Positions 1 to 7,768 of a stretch of 64,000 nt of DNA are shown here, one piece after another. Every line of letters begins with the position of its first letter. Position 1 is the stretch's first letter. Source of the DNA: Rhodanobacter humi (GTDB taxonomy: Bacteria > Pseudomonadota > Gammaproteobacteria > Xanthomonadales > Rhodanobacteraceae); NCBI RefSeq assembly GCF_041107455.1, contig NZ_JBGBPY010000001.1, positions 3,162,001 through 3,226,000 of the forward strand, read 5' to 3'. A program made the translations under genes and the position numbers. The notes below the pieces were generated by a model. That model made no database searches. It saw only the letters and a program-made list of their open reading frames with translations, and was not told the origin of the DNA.

Positions 1-178
1 ACGCAACCCCGAAGGCACGCTGGAATGGGTGGCGCGCGACCGGTTGATGGAGCTGCCGATGTGGGAAGGCGACCGCCACTTCCTGCCGCTGGTGTTCGAT
101 GCCGATCCGCGCCCGTTCCACGGCGTGATGCCGTACCGGGACGGGCGCATGCAGTCGTGGTCGTACACGCGGCTGTGA
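1..178 (+). CDS. NUDIX hydrolase, C-terminal fragment
   Basis: Only the last 58 codons are present; the frame enters from the left edge and ends at TGA 176-178. The fragment contains EGDRHFLPLVFD and a closing MPYRDGRMQSWSYT, typical of the C-terminal half of small 8-oxo-dGTP/NTP-type NUDIX proteins. The NUDIX box itself (GX5EX7REUXEEXGU) lies outside the window, so the substrate cannot be judged. It converges on the lipoate ligase gene downstream. Confidence 0.6.
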   Translation, partial: RNPEGTLEWVARDRLMELPMWEGDRHFLPLVFDADPRPFHGVMPYRDGRMQSWSYTRL

Positions 179-230
179 GTGTCTTGCTGCTCTTCCCGCA
201 GACCGGGACGGAGGGGAGAAAAGCGTGGCG

Positions 231-1007
231 TCAGGGCACGTCGGCGATCCAGGCGTACGTGCCGAACTTGTCCTCCACGAGAGCCTGCGCCTGCGCCAGT
301 TCGTCGTCGCGCAGGTGGTCGTCGGCGAGGCCGTGCAGCCGTCGGAACGTGGCCAGCATGCGCTCCACCACGGCGGCGCGCGGCAGGCCGGTCTGGCTGC
401 GCAGCGGGTCCACGCGCTTGGCGGCGCTGGCGGTGCCCTTGTCGGAGAGCTTCTCGCGGCCGATGCGCAGCACATCCAGCATCTTCGCCGCGTCGATGTC
501 GTAGGCCATGGTGACGTGGTGCAGCAGCGCGCCGCCGCGGCGGGTCTGCGCGGCGCCGCCGATCTTGCCCGCGGCGGAGGCGAGGTCGTTGAGCGGCTGG
601 TACCAGGCCTCGATGCCAAGCTCGCGCAGCGCTTCGAGCACCCACGAGTCCATCAGCGCATAGGATTCCTGGAAGCTCAGGCCCTCGACCATCGACAGCG
701 GCGCGTAGATCGAATAGGTGATGGTGTTGCCCGGCTCGATGAACATCGCGCCGCCGCCGGAGATGCGCCGCACCACCTCGATGCCGTGGCGTTGCGCGGC
801 GTCGCCGTCCACCTCGTTGCGCAGCGACTGGAAGCGGCCGATCACCACCGCGGGGGACGCCCATTCCCACAGGCGCAGCGTGGGCTGGCGACGGCCCGCG
901 CCGACCGCGTCAAGCAAAGCCTCGTCCAGCGCCATGTGCAGCAGCGGCGACTGCGGTGCCGCGTGGATCAGCTGCCAGTCGTGGTCGCGCCAGTCGCTGC
1001 GGCTCAT
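231..1007 (-). CDS. lplA: Lipoate-protein ligase A, catalytic domain
   Basis: This cytoplasmic enzyme of lipoate salvage activates lipoate with ATP and transfers it to E2 and GcvH lipoyl domains. The 258 residues hold only the catalytic biotin/lipoate-ligase fold. The lipoyl-adenylate loop RRISGGGAMF lies near residues 80-90, and a catalytic-lysine region AAGKIGGAAQ near residue 150. The C-terminal accessory domain of E. coli-type LplA is missing but is encoded by the gene immediately upstream, whose stop overlaps this start by 4 bp (ATGA). The two products very likely work as a two-subunit ligase, as described for Thermoplasma LplA/LplB. Confidence 0.85.
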   Translation of the reverse strand: MSRSDWRDHDWQLIHAAPQSPLLHMALDEALLDAVGAGRRQPTLRLWEWASPAVVIGRFQSLRNEVDGDAAQRHGIEVVRRISGGGAMFIEPGNTITYSIYAPLSMVEGLSFQESYALMDSWVLEALRELGIEAWYQPLNDLASAAGKIGGAAQTRRGGALLHHVTMAYDIDAAKMLDVLRIGREKLSDKGTASAAKRVDPLRSQTGLPRAAVVERMLATFRRLHGLADDHLRDDELAQAQALVEDKFGTYAWIADVP

Positions 1008-1324
1008 GCGGGCGCTCCTTCGTGCAGGGCGCGGCGCAGCGCGACGACGATGGCTGCGCTGGAGATGCCGTACATCGTGGTGCCCGCGGGCAGGGCGGCG
1101 TCGATGGCGGTGCCCAGCGTGGCGTCGTCAATGGCTATGGGCTGGCCTTCGAGTGCGGCATTGATCGCCGGCAGCGCCGCGTCGGGTTCGAGGAAGAAGT
1201 CTCCGCTCAGCCGCACGCCGGCGAAGCGGCCGTCGTGCAGAGTGAGGTCGACCACCACCAGCTTGCCGCCGGGCATCTTGTATTCGCCGTGCATCGCTTG
1301 CGCGCATCCGTGGCGTCCGGCCAT
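1004..1324 (-). CDS. Lipoate ligase accessory (C-terminal domain) subunit
   Basis: A 106-residue protein matching the small lipoate-ligase accessory domain. It has an N-terminal EYKMPGGKLVVVDL segment, a GVRLSGDFFLEPD motif and a closing helix, the usual pattern of free-standing LplB/LplA-C proteins. In archaeal two-subunit ligases this part is needed for lipoate adenylation. It is translated first and overlaps the catalytic-subunit gene by ATGA, implying coupled, balanced synthesis. The first ATG (1324) gives MAGRHGCAQAMHGEYK; the internal ATG before HGEYK is an alternative start. Confidence 0.8.
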   Translation of the reverse strand: MAGRHGCAQAMHGEYKMPGGKLVVVDLTLHDGRFAGVRLSGDFFLEPDAALPAINAALEGQPIAIDDATLGTAIDAALPAGTTMYGISSAAIVVALRRALHEGAPA

Positions 1325-1391
1325 GCCGGAACGGAAGCGACGAGTCTAGCGCGACGGCGCGGGAGCGGCCCTGCGGCGCAGGCGCACGGGC

Positions 1392-1826
1392 TTACCAGCC
1401 GCGGCCGTGGAAGTGGCCCTGGCCCACGCCGATCGAGAAGTTGACGGAACCGCTGGGGTGGTCGCAGTCGCCGAGCTGCTTGCTGACGCTGACCGTGCCG
1501 GTCTGGTAGTTGCCGCTGGCGTGGTTGCCGGCGACGACGCCCATGCCCACGCTGCCGTGCACCTGAGGCTGGTTGTAGGTGGAGTCGTCGCAGCGTTGCA
1601 GGCTGGCGCTGCGCTCGTCCGCATGGCTGGTGCTGCCGCTGGTGTCGCCGTAGTACATGCCGGGCGTGCTGCTGGCGGGCTTGGCCGTGCTGGCGCTGCG
1701 GGCGGGCAGGTCGGTCGGCGGCATGTCGCTCTGCGGCGGCAGCTTGAGGTTGAGCGGCTGGCTGGCGCTTTGCGCCCAGGCGGGCGCGGCGAGCAGGCAG
1801 GCAACGATGAGGACGAGCGGCTTCAT
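1392..1826 (-). CDS. Exported protein of unknown function
   Basis: 144 residues with a clear Sec signal peptide (MKPLVLIVACLLAAPAWAQ, cleavage after AWA). The mature part is Ser/Gly/Asn/His-rich and contains two cysteines (QRCDD and GDCDHP), probably forming one disulfide. I do not recognise the family. It is a monocistronic unit between the lipoate ligase pair and parC. Composition and export suggest a periplasmic or outer-membrane-associated protein; nothing points to a catalytic role. Confidence 0.65.
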   Translation of the reverse strand: MKPLVLIVACLLAAPAWAQSASQPLNLKLPPQSDMPPTDLPARSASTAKPASSTPGMYYGDTSGSTSHADERSASLQRCDDSTYNQPQVHGSVGMGVVAGNHASGNYQTGTVSVSKQLGDCDHPSGSVNFSIGVGQGHFHGRGW

Positions 1827-1914
1827 GGACTTGCTCCGGGGAATGCCGTCTTCAACGCATGAGTGGCGACGGCGTGTACCGACGTTTGACGGCTCCGGCG
1901 GCGCGAGGTTCCCC

Positions 1915-1989
1915 GTAGCCCTTGTGGGTCGGGATTCATCCCGACATCAGCTGGCCGTGACATCCATGTCGGGATGAACCCCGGCCTAC
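1915..1989. repeat. GTAG-bounded REP element
   Basis: A 75-bp imperfect palindrome starting GTAG (1915-1918) and ending CTAC (1986-1989). Inside are gtcgggattcatcccgac and its near inverse tgtcgggatgaaccccg. The right arm supplies the parC stop codon, which is TAG on the minus strand at 1988-1986. It differs in core sequence from the other REPs of the window but has the same GTAG/CTAC borders and the same position at a gene 3' end. Confidence 0.75.
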
Positions 1990-4223
1990 GCCGTCGTCTC
2001 GATGCGTTCGACGCGGCGCAGGCCGCGCGGCAGCAGGCCGCCGCGGGTGGCGCGGTTGCCGCCGTATTCCACCAGGTCGGCCCAGCGCAGGGTGAGCTTG
2101 CGCGCGCCGGCGTACATGGTGACTTCACCCTTGCCTTCGGCGACCACGGCGACGCCAGCCACGCGCTCGCCCTCCATCAGCTGCTTCTTCGGAATCTCGA
2201 TCAGCTTGTTGCCCTTGCCCTTGTCGAGTTCCGGCAACTCGGCCACCGAGAACATCAGGAGATGGCCTTCCGTGGTGACCACCACGATGCGGTCGCGCGC
2301 GGGGTCGGCGCTGGCCTGCGGCGCCAGCACCTTGGCGCCGTCGCTGAGGCTGATGATCTGCTTGCCGGCCTTGTTGCGGCCGGTGAGCGCCTCGAAGCGG
2401 GTGACGAAGCCGTAGCCGAAGTCGGTGGCGAGGATCAGCCGGGTGTCGTTGTCGCCGGCGGTCAGCGCGTCGAAGCTGGCGCCGGCCGGCGGCGTGAAGC
2501 GCCCGGTGAGCGGTTCGCCATTGCCGCGCGCGGAGGGCAGGGTGTGCGCGGGCGTGGAATAGCTGCGGCCGGTGGCGTCGATCACCGCGATCTGCTGCGT
2601 GGTGCGCGCCTTCATCGTGGCGAGCAGGCCGTCGCCTTCGCGGTAGCTCAGGCCTTCGGCGTCGATGTCGTGGCCCTTGGCCGCGCGGATCCAGCCCTTC
2701 TGGCTGAGCACCACGGTGACCGGCTCGCTGGCCACCAGCGCGCTTTCGTCCAGTGCCTGCGCGGCTTCGCGCTCGACCAGCGGCGAGCGGCGGGCGTCGC
2801 CGTATTTTTCCGCGTCGGCGCGCAGCTCGTCCTTGATGAGGCTCTTCAACTTGGCCGGCGACTTCAGCAGCACGTTGATGCGTGCGCGCTCCTCTTCGAG
2901 CTGGTCGCGCTCGGCGTTGATCTTCATCTCCTCCAGCCGCGCCAGCTGGCGCAGGCGGGTTTCGAGGATGTAGTCGGTCTGTTCCTCGCTGAGGCCGAAG
3001 CGCGCCATCAGCTTGGCCTTCGGCTCCTCCTCGGTGCGGATGATGTGGATCACCTCGTCGAGGTTGAGGTAGGCGATGCGCAGGCCTTCCAGCAGGTGCA
3101 GGCGGCGCTCGACCTTGGCGAGGCGATGGTTGAGGCGGCGCGTCACCGTCGAGGTGCGGAACGTCAGCCATTCGCCGAGGATCTTCTTGAGATCCTTCAC
3201 CTGCGGGCGGCCGTCCAGGCCGATCATGTTGAGGTTGACGCGGAAACTCTTCTCCAGGTCCGTGGTGGCGAACAGGTGCGGCATCAGCTCGTCGGCGTCG
3301 ACGCGGCTGGAGCGCGGCACCAGCACCAGGCGGATCGGGTTCTCGTGGTCGGACTCGTCGCGCAGGTCCTCGATCATCGGCAGCTTCTTCGCGCGCATCT
3401 GCGCGGCGATCTGCTCGAGGATCTTGGACGGGCTCACCTGGTGCGGCAGCGCGGTGATGACGATGTTGCCTTCCTCGCGCTGGAACACCGCGCGGGCGCG
3501 CACCGAGCCGATGCCGTTCTGGTACATCGCCAAGAGTTCCGCGCGCGGAGTGATGATTTCCGCCTCGGTGGGGTAGTCCGGGCCGCGCACGTGCTCGCAA
3601 AGCTCGGTCACCGTGGCGTCCGGCTCGTCCAGCAGGCGGATGCAGGCGGTCACCAGTTCGCGCAGGTTGTGCGGCGGGATGTCGGTGGCCATGCCCACCG
3701 CGATGCCCATCGAGCCGTTGAGCAGCACGTGCGGCACGCGCGCGGGCAGCCAGCTGGGTTCCTCCAGCGTGCCGTCGAAGTTCGGCACCCAGTCCACCGT
3801 GCCCTGGCCCAGTTCGCCCAGCAGCGCCTCGGCGATCGGGCTGAGCTTGCTCTCGGTGTAGCGCATCGCCGCGAAGCTCTTCGGATCGTCCGGCGAGCCG
3901 AAGTTGCCCTGGCCGTCCACCAGCGGATAGCGGTAGGAGAACGGCTGCGCCATCAGCACCATCGCTTCGTAGCACGACGAATCGCCATGCGGATGGAACT
4001 TGCCGATCACGTCGCCGATGGTGCGCGCGGATTTCTTCGGCTTCGCGCTGGCGGCCAGGCCCAGCTCGCTCATCGCGTAGACGATGCGCCGCTGCACCGG
4101 CTTCAGGCCGTCGCCCACGAAGGGCAGGGCGCGGTCCAGCACCACGTACATCGAATAGTCGAGATACGCCCGCTCGGCGTATTCCTTGAGCGGGATCTGT
4201 TCGTAGTTGGCTTGCAGGTTCAT
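1986..4223 (-). CDS. parC: DNA topoisomerase IV subunit A
   Basis: ParC cuts and religates DNA to decatenate daughter chromosomes, working with ParE, which is not in this window. The 745-residue length is normal. The catalytic tyrosine is Tyr122 in [10 protein letters not shown]. The quinolone-resistance-determining region reads [20 protein letters not shown]; Ser82 and Glu86 correspond to the wild-type E. coli positions Ser80 and Glu84, so no classical resistance substitution is visible. A C-terminal beta-pinwheel follows from about residue 500. The start is the only N-terminal ATG consistent with the family ([20 protein letters not shown]). The stop codon lies inside a REP element. Confidence 0.97.
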   Translation of the reverse strand: MNLQANYEQIPLKEYAERAYLDYSMYVVLDRALPFVGDGLKPVQRRIVYAMSELGLAASAKPKKSARTIGDVIGKFHPHGDSSCYEAMVLMAQPFSYRYPLVDGQGNFGSPDDPKSFAAMRYTESKLSPIAEALLGELGQGTVDWVPNFDGTLEEPSWLPARVPHVLLNGSMGIAVGMATDIPPHNLRELVTACIRLLDEPDATVTELCEHVRGPDYPTEAEIITPRAELLAMYQNGIGSVRARAVFQREEGNIVITALPHQVSPSKILEQIAAQMRAKKLPMIEDLRDESDHENPIRLVLVPRSSRVDADELMPHLFATTDLEKSFRVNLNMIGLDGRPQVKDLKKILGEWLTFRTSTVTRRLNHRLAKVERRLHLLEGLRIAYLNLDEVIHIIRTEEEPKAKLMARFGLSEEQTDYILETRLRQLARLEEMKINAERDQLEEERARINVLLKSPAKLKSLIKDELRADAEKYGDARRSPLVEREAAQALDESALVASEPVTVVLSQKGWIRAAKGHDIDAEGLSYREGDGLLATMKARTTQQIAVIDATGRSYSTPAHTLPSARGNGEPLTGRFTPPAGASFDALTAGDNDTRLILATDFGYGFVTRFEALTGRNKAGKQIISLSDGAKVLAPQASADPARDRIVVVTTEGHLLMFSVAELPELDKGKGNKLIEIPKKQLMEGERVAGVAVVAEGKGEVTMYAGARKLTLRWADLVEYGGNRATRGGLLPRGLRRVERIETTA

Positions 4224-4331
4224 GCAGATGCGTCGACAGGCGCGCGATTCGCGCGGATAACCGGGCGATGGTGCCAGAACGCGGCCGGACGCAACAGCTT
4301 GACGGGGTGTCCTGGACGAGCGCCCGCGGTA

Positions 4332-5450
4332 TCAGCGCGGCACGCGATAGCCGCCCGGCACGCCGTCCGGGCTCAGGGTGAGCTGCCACAGCTGGTCGCG
4401 GCGGCTGCGGAACACCGCGGCGGAAGCGCCGAGGTAGTAGCGCCACATGCGGCGGAAGCGCTCGTCGTAGTTTTTCGACAGTTCCGGCCAGGCGGCGTCG
4501 AAGTTCGCGCGCCAGGCGGTGAGCGTGCGGTCGTAGTCGGTGCCGAAGTTGTGCCAGTCCTCGACCACGAACAGGCCTTCCAGCGCGGCGGCGACCTGGC
4601 TGGCGGCCGGGATCATCGAGTTGGGGAAGATGTATTTCTCGATCCATGGATCGGGTTGGGCCGGCGTGCCGTTGCTGCCGATGCAGTGCAGCAGCGAGAG
4701 GCCGTCCTCCTTCAGGCAGCGCCGCACGGTCTCGAAGTAGGCGCGGTAGTTCTTGCCGCCCACATGCTCGAACATGCCGATGGAATACACCGCGTCGAAC
4801 GGCTCGTCGATCTCGTGGTAGTCCTGCAGGCGGATCTCGATCGGCAACTCCTTGCACAGCTCGCGGGCGAACTCGGCCTGCTGCTCGGAGACGGTGATGC
4901 CCACGCCGCTGACGCCGTAATGCTCGGCCGCGTACTTCAGCGCCTCGCCCCAGCCGCAGCCGATGTCGAGCACGCGCTGGCCGGGTTGCAGCCGCAGCTT
5001 GCGGCAGACCAGGTCGAGCTTGGCGGCCTGCGCGTCGTCGAGGTTGCCCGCCTCGGCCCAGTAGCCGCAGGAGTACACCAGGCGCTTGCCCAGCATGGCG
5101 TGGAACAGGTCGTTGCCGAGATCGTAGTGCGCCTTGCCGATCTCGAACGCGTGCTCGCCGCGCTGCAGGTTGATGAAGCGTGCCTTGAGGTGGGCGATCA
5201 AGGTGTCCAGGGTCTTGAGGTGCTCGTCCAGGTGCGAGGACAGCAGCTTCGTCATGAAGCCGGGCAGGTCGTCCACGTCCCACCAGCCGTCCATGTAGGC
5301 CTCGCCGAGGCCCAGCGAGCCATGCGCGAACACGCGGGCGTAGAGGTCCTCGTCGTGCACGCGCACGTCGGTGGGTGCGTTGCCGTCAATGCGGATGCCG
5401 GCGTGTAGCAGCAGGTCTTCGGCGCGCTGCTTCAATGAATCCTGGCTCAT
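4332..5450 (-). CDS. cfa: Cyclopropane-fatty-acyl-phospholipid synthase
   Basis: Transfers a methylene from S-adenosylmethionine onto cis double bonds of membrane phospholipid acyl chains. At 372 residues, length is near the family norm. Visible are HYDLGNDLF (about 108-116), the SAM-binding loop VLDIGCGWGEAL (160-171) and the Cfa signature IGMFEHVGGKNY. The chosen ATG (5450) overlaps the DUF190 stop by 4 bp; the frame stays open further upstream but only antisense to the DUF190 gene. It is the last gene of the crcB operon and so may be induced by fluoride (inference). Confidence 0.95.
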   Translation of the reverse strand: MSQDSLKQRAEDLLLHAGIRIDGNAPTDVRVHDEDLYARVFAHGSLGLGEAYMDGWWDVDDLPGFMTKLLSSHLDEHLKTLDTLIAHLKARFINLQRGEHAFEIGKAHYDLGNDLFHAMLGKRLVYSCGYWAEAGNLDDAQAAKLDLVCRKLRLQPGQRVLDIGCGWGEALKYAAEHYGVSGVGITVSEQQAEFARELCKELPIEIRLQDYHEIDEPFDAVYSIGMFEHVGGKNYRAYFETVRRCLKEDGLSLLHCIGSNGTPAQPDPWIEKYIFPNSMIPAASQVAAALEGLFVVEDWHNFGTDYDRTLTAWRANFDAAWPELSKNYDERFRRMWRYYLGASAAVFRSRRDQLWQLTLSPDGVPGGYRVPR

Positions 5451-5794
5451 CGGGTTTCCTCGTTGCCGAGCACGCCGAAGCGCGCGGGGATGCGTGAGTA
5501 CACCAGCTCCACGCCGGCCGCGCGTACCAGTTGCAGCAGGGTCTCCGCCTCGCTCTCGCGCAGTAGGAATTCCACCGCCACCGGGAGGTCGTCGGCGAGC
5601 TCGAAGAACGCCTCCTGGTGCAGCACGCCGTGGCGGCCGAAGCCGGCGATCGCGCGGAACACCGAGCCGCCGCCGAGCTTGTGCCGCTTCGCCAGCTCCA
5701 GCAGCCACTGGGACACCAGCAGGCCGTCGTGGCGCGCGTGCATGTGCACGTAGAAGCGCAGCTGCACGCCGTCGATCGAGGTTTCCGTGCTCAT
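5447..5794 (-). CDS. DUF190 family protein linked to CrcB
   Basis: 115 residues with the DUF190 pattern VQLRFYVHMHARHDGLLVSQ, then KLGGGSVFRAIAGFG and a C-terminal LVYSRI segment. DUF190 proteins have a PII-like ferredoxin fold and often neighbour crcB; their exact role is unproven, though a regulatory or accessory part in fluoride export is widely assumed. It lies 13 bp after crcB and overlaps cfa by ATGA, so the three genes form one transcript. Confidence 0.85.
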   Translation of the reverse strand: MSTETSIDGVQLRFYVHMHARHDGLLVSQWLLELAKRHKLGGGSVFRAIAGFGRHGVLHQEAFFELADDLPVAVEFLLRESEAETLLQLVRAAGVELVYSRIPARFGVLGNEETR

Positions 5795-5807
5795 GGATGC
5801 TTGCTCC

Positions 5808-6194
5808 TCAATGCCGCAGCAGGCCGCGGGTGAGCGCGATGCCCACGATGGTCATGCCCAGCGTGCCGACCAGGTGCATCGCCACGTGGCCGCCGAACCA
5901 CAGGTATTGCTGGCGCAGCAGCAAGGTGTCGGCCTCGGCGGAGAATGTGGAAAAGGTCGTGAGGCCGCCGAGAAAACCGGTCAGCACGAACAGCCGCAGT
6001 TCCGGCGGCAGGGTCTGGAAGTGCTCGAAGATGCCCATCATGCAGCCCATGATCAGGCCGCCCAGCAGGTTCGCCGCCAGCGTGCCCAGCGGCACGGTGG
6101 GGAAGATCGGGTTGAGCGCGATGCCGAGCAGCCAGCGCAGCCAGCAGCCCAGCGCGCCGCCCAGGCCCACCGCGATGAATCCGTTGAGGTTCAC
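5808..6194 (-). CDS. crcB: Fluoride channel CrcB (Fluc)
   Basis: A 128-residue inner-membrane protein with four hydrophobic segments. Diagnostic motifs are GGALGCWLRWLLG near the N-terminus, TLAANLLGGLIMG, and GFLGGLTTFSTFS, which carries the fluoride-lining residues of the Fluc family. Fluc proteins act as antiparallel dimers that leak fluoride out of the cell. The start is GTG at 6194, preceded by AGGAG. The gene lies directly behind a fluoride riboswitch, confirming the assignment. Confidence 0.95.
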   Translation of the reverse strand: MNLNGFIAVGLGGALGCWLRWLLGIALNPIFPTVPLGTLAANLLGGLIMGCMMGIFEHFQTLPPELRLFVLTGFLGGLTTFSTFSAEADTLLLRQQYLWFGGHVAMHLVGTLGMTIVGIALTRGLLRH

Positions 6195-6205
6195 GTGTCA
6201 TGTCT

Positions 6206-6239
6206 CCTGTCCGCGAATCGAGGCATCCGCGACGACAGG
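6206..6239 (-). promoter_or_regulatory. Shine-Dalgarno-sequestering hairpin of crcB leader
   Basis: In the transcript, CCTGTC pairs with GACAGG, and inner CGCG arms extend the stem. The GACAGG arm overlaps the crcB ribosome-binding site (AGGAG). This is a plausible expression platform for translational control by the aptamer just upstream. The pairing is read by eye; no folding energy was calculated. Confidence 0.5.
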
Positions 6240-6263
6240 CACGCCTGCGCCGCCGGAATCCGG

Positions 6264-6350
6264 TGGTGCAGGCATCATCAGCTTCGGTGCGGCTGCACTT
6301 CGGCGGTTCGCTCCATGGCTGGAGCAGGAGGCATGCCATCTCCCACATGA
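6264..6350 (-). ncRNA. Fluoride riboswitch (crcB RNA motif)
   Basis: The minus-strand leader shows the conserved order of the crcB motif: a GGAGATGGCATGCCTCC hairpin, then AACCGCC, a GTGC/GCAC stem and GCTGATGATGCCTGCA. Loop bases GGCAT of the first hairpin can pair with ATGCC in the 3' part, the defining pseudoknot of the fluoride aptamer. An extra CTCC/GGAG stem-loop sits between P1 and AACCGCC, an optional insertion. Context (promoter just upstream, crcB downstream) fits fully. Confidence 0.88.
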
Positions 6351-6356
6351 GCCGGC

Positions 6357-6385
6357 ATGCTAGCCGATGCGCAATGGCATGTCAG
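6357..6385 (-). promoter_or_regulatory. Promoter of fluoride operon
   Basis: On the minus strand there is a -35 box CTGACA (6385-6380), a 17-bp spacer and a -10 box TAGCAT (6362-6357). The predicted start is near 6350, exactly at the 5' edge of the fluoride aptamer. The -35 box overlaps the stop codon of the preceding DUF2235 gene. Confidence 0.6.
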
Positions 6386-7488
6386 GCGACGCCGGGTGGC
6401 GCACCCACCACGTCGTCGCGCAAGGCCTGCTCCAGCGTGGGCGAGCGGTAGTCGGCGGCGAGCCGGCTGTGCCGCCACACCGACTCGTCCACGGTCTCGT
6501 TGACGCCGTTGCCGATCACCCGGTCGAACGGCGGCTTGAACGTCTTGTAGATGCCGTACATGAATTCGCCGTAGGAGTCGCGAGGCACGCCTGCGGCGGC
6601 ATCGGGCGCCGGCACGCAGAGTTCGCTGCAGGCCAGCCCGGCCGCCATCGCCTTGCGCTGCAGCCAGGCCAATGCGAGCTCCGGCAATGGGTCGGGCACG
6701 CGGCCGGCGCCGTCGTGGTCGTTGCCGCCGCCCACGTCGGCGTGCGCGCCGATGAACCAGCGCTGCTCCACCTCGACCTGCTCGGCCTTCTTCGCGGTGG
6801 GCGATTCGCCGGGGGCGAGCATGTCGGGGTTGCGCGTCCACTTGGTCGGCGCGAAATCAGCGCGGTGCTCGTCCAGCGCCAGCGCCTGGTAGGCGTGCTT
6901 GACGATGCAGCTGAGGTCGGTGTCGTGGAACTGGTAGCGCGAACGGGCGAACGGAAACCACGAGGCGGTGTCCGGGATGCCCAGCGAGCCCACGGTGTCC
7001 CACACGCCGATGAAATGGATGTCCGTTTCGGTCGAGCGCGCAGCGCGCCAACGCACGGCATCGGGGTCGCCCGGCTTGATCGCGGTGTCGCGGTAGAACG
7101 CATAGGCGCTCGTGACCGCCTCGTCGCTGACGCCGCCGCCGGCGTCGCGGCGCAGCAGGCCGCACTTGCGGATCATGCCGCCGAGGCTGCGCGCGGTGTA
7201 GGCGCCGCGGCTGAAGCCGAACAGCCAGATCTCGTCGCCGGGCTGCCACTGCCCGCACAGCCAGCGGTAACCGTCCTTCACGTTGCCGGACAGGCCGTAG
7301 CCGAATGCGCCACCGAGCAGGCGGGCCACGCCCGGCTCCACGCCCACGCCGGGGATGTACTCGACGAGCTGCTCGACGCCGACCGCATCGCGCGGCGCGA
7401 TCAGCCGGCGCAGGCGTTCCACGTTGGTGTTCGACTCGGGCTTGTTCCAGGTGCCGTCGAACAGCACGACCGATCTGCGCTTGCTCAT
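6382..7488 (-). CDS. DUF2235 alpha/beta-hydrolase (Tle1-like)
   Basis: 368 residues from the ATG at 7488, which has GGGGAC as ribosome-binding site; an in-frame start 11 codons upstream lacks one. The protein opens with VVLFDGTWNKPESNTNV and carries the serine-hydrolase elbow GFSRGAY (residues 91-97, Ser93), then VWDTVGSLG and IGAHADVGGG with probable Asp/His partners. These are DUF2235 hallmarks. Some family members (Tle1) are type VI secreted phospholipases, but no VgrG, PAAR or immunity gene is next to it and there is no signal peptide. It may be a housekeeping lipase or esterase. Confidence 0.8.
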   Translation of the reverse strand: MSKRRSVVLFDGTWNKPESNTNVERLRRLIAPRDAVGVEQLVEYIPGVGVEPGVARLLGGAFGYGLSGNVKDGYRWLCGQWQPGDEIWLFGFSRGAYTARSLGGMIRKCGLLRRDAGGGVSDEAVTSAYAFYRDTAIKPGDPDAVRWRAARSTETDIHFIGVWDTVGSLGIPDTASWFPFARSRYQFHDTDLSCIVKHAYQALALDEHRADFAPTKWTRNPDMLAPGESPTAKKAEQVEVEQRWFIGAHADVGGGNDHDGAGRVPDPLPELALAWLQRKAMAAGLACSELCVPAPDAAAGVPRDSYGEFMYGIYKTFKPPFDRVIGNGVNETVDESVWRHSRLAADYRSPTLEQALRDDVVGAPPGVA

Positions 7489-7560
7489 GTCGTCCCCGTG
7501 GCGGCATGCAGCCGCGTCCATCGAAACGTCAGGTCACCTTGAGGAAGCTTTGATTTTGCT

Positions 7561-7699
7561 CGTCATCCCGGCGGAAGCCGGGATCCAGTGCCTTGAGGTC
7601 ATTGAACACCAAAGGCACTGGATGACCAGCTTCGCTGTTGTGAAGCGCTTCCTGCTTGACCAGCCTTCGGCTGTTGAAAAGCGCCTCGCAGGAATGACG
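7561..7699. repeat. CGTCAT-terminated MITE-like palindromic element
   Basis: 139 bp with inverted ends CGTCATCCCGGCG and GCAGGAATGACG. Inside, ATCCAGTGCCTTG and CACTGGAT form a long stem, followed by two imperfect copies of gaccagc-ttcgctgtt-gaagcgc type sequence. It carries no coding capacity. A second element with the same ends and the ATCCAGTGCCTTG word occurs at 51626-51761. It fills most of the 280-bp gap between the DUF2235 and DUF885 genes. Confidence 0.65.
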
Positions 7700-7768
7700 A
7701 ACAAAAAGCCTGTTGTTCGAACCATTCTTGATCGTCCGCGCCTGGCCGGGCGGTGACAATGGATTCCG

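Noticed and set aside
1974-5408. A very long open frame on the plus strand across parC and cfa
   Set aside because: It is antisense to two unambiguous genes; at this G+C content and third-position bias the opposite strand stays open by chance. The translation is low-complexity Ala/Arg/Gly/His without any domain.
6382-7488. Type VI secretion effector locus around the DUF2235 protein
   Set aside because: No VgrG, PAAR, Hcp, adaptor or immunity-like gene is adjacent; downstream is the fluoride operon and upstream a repeat element.
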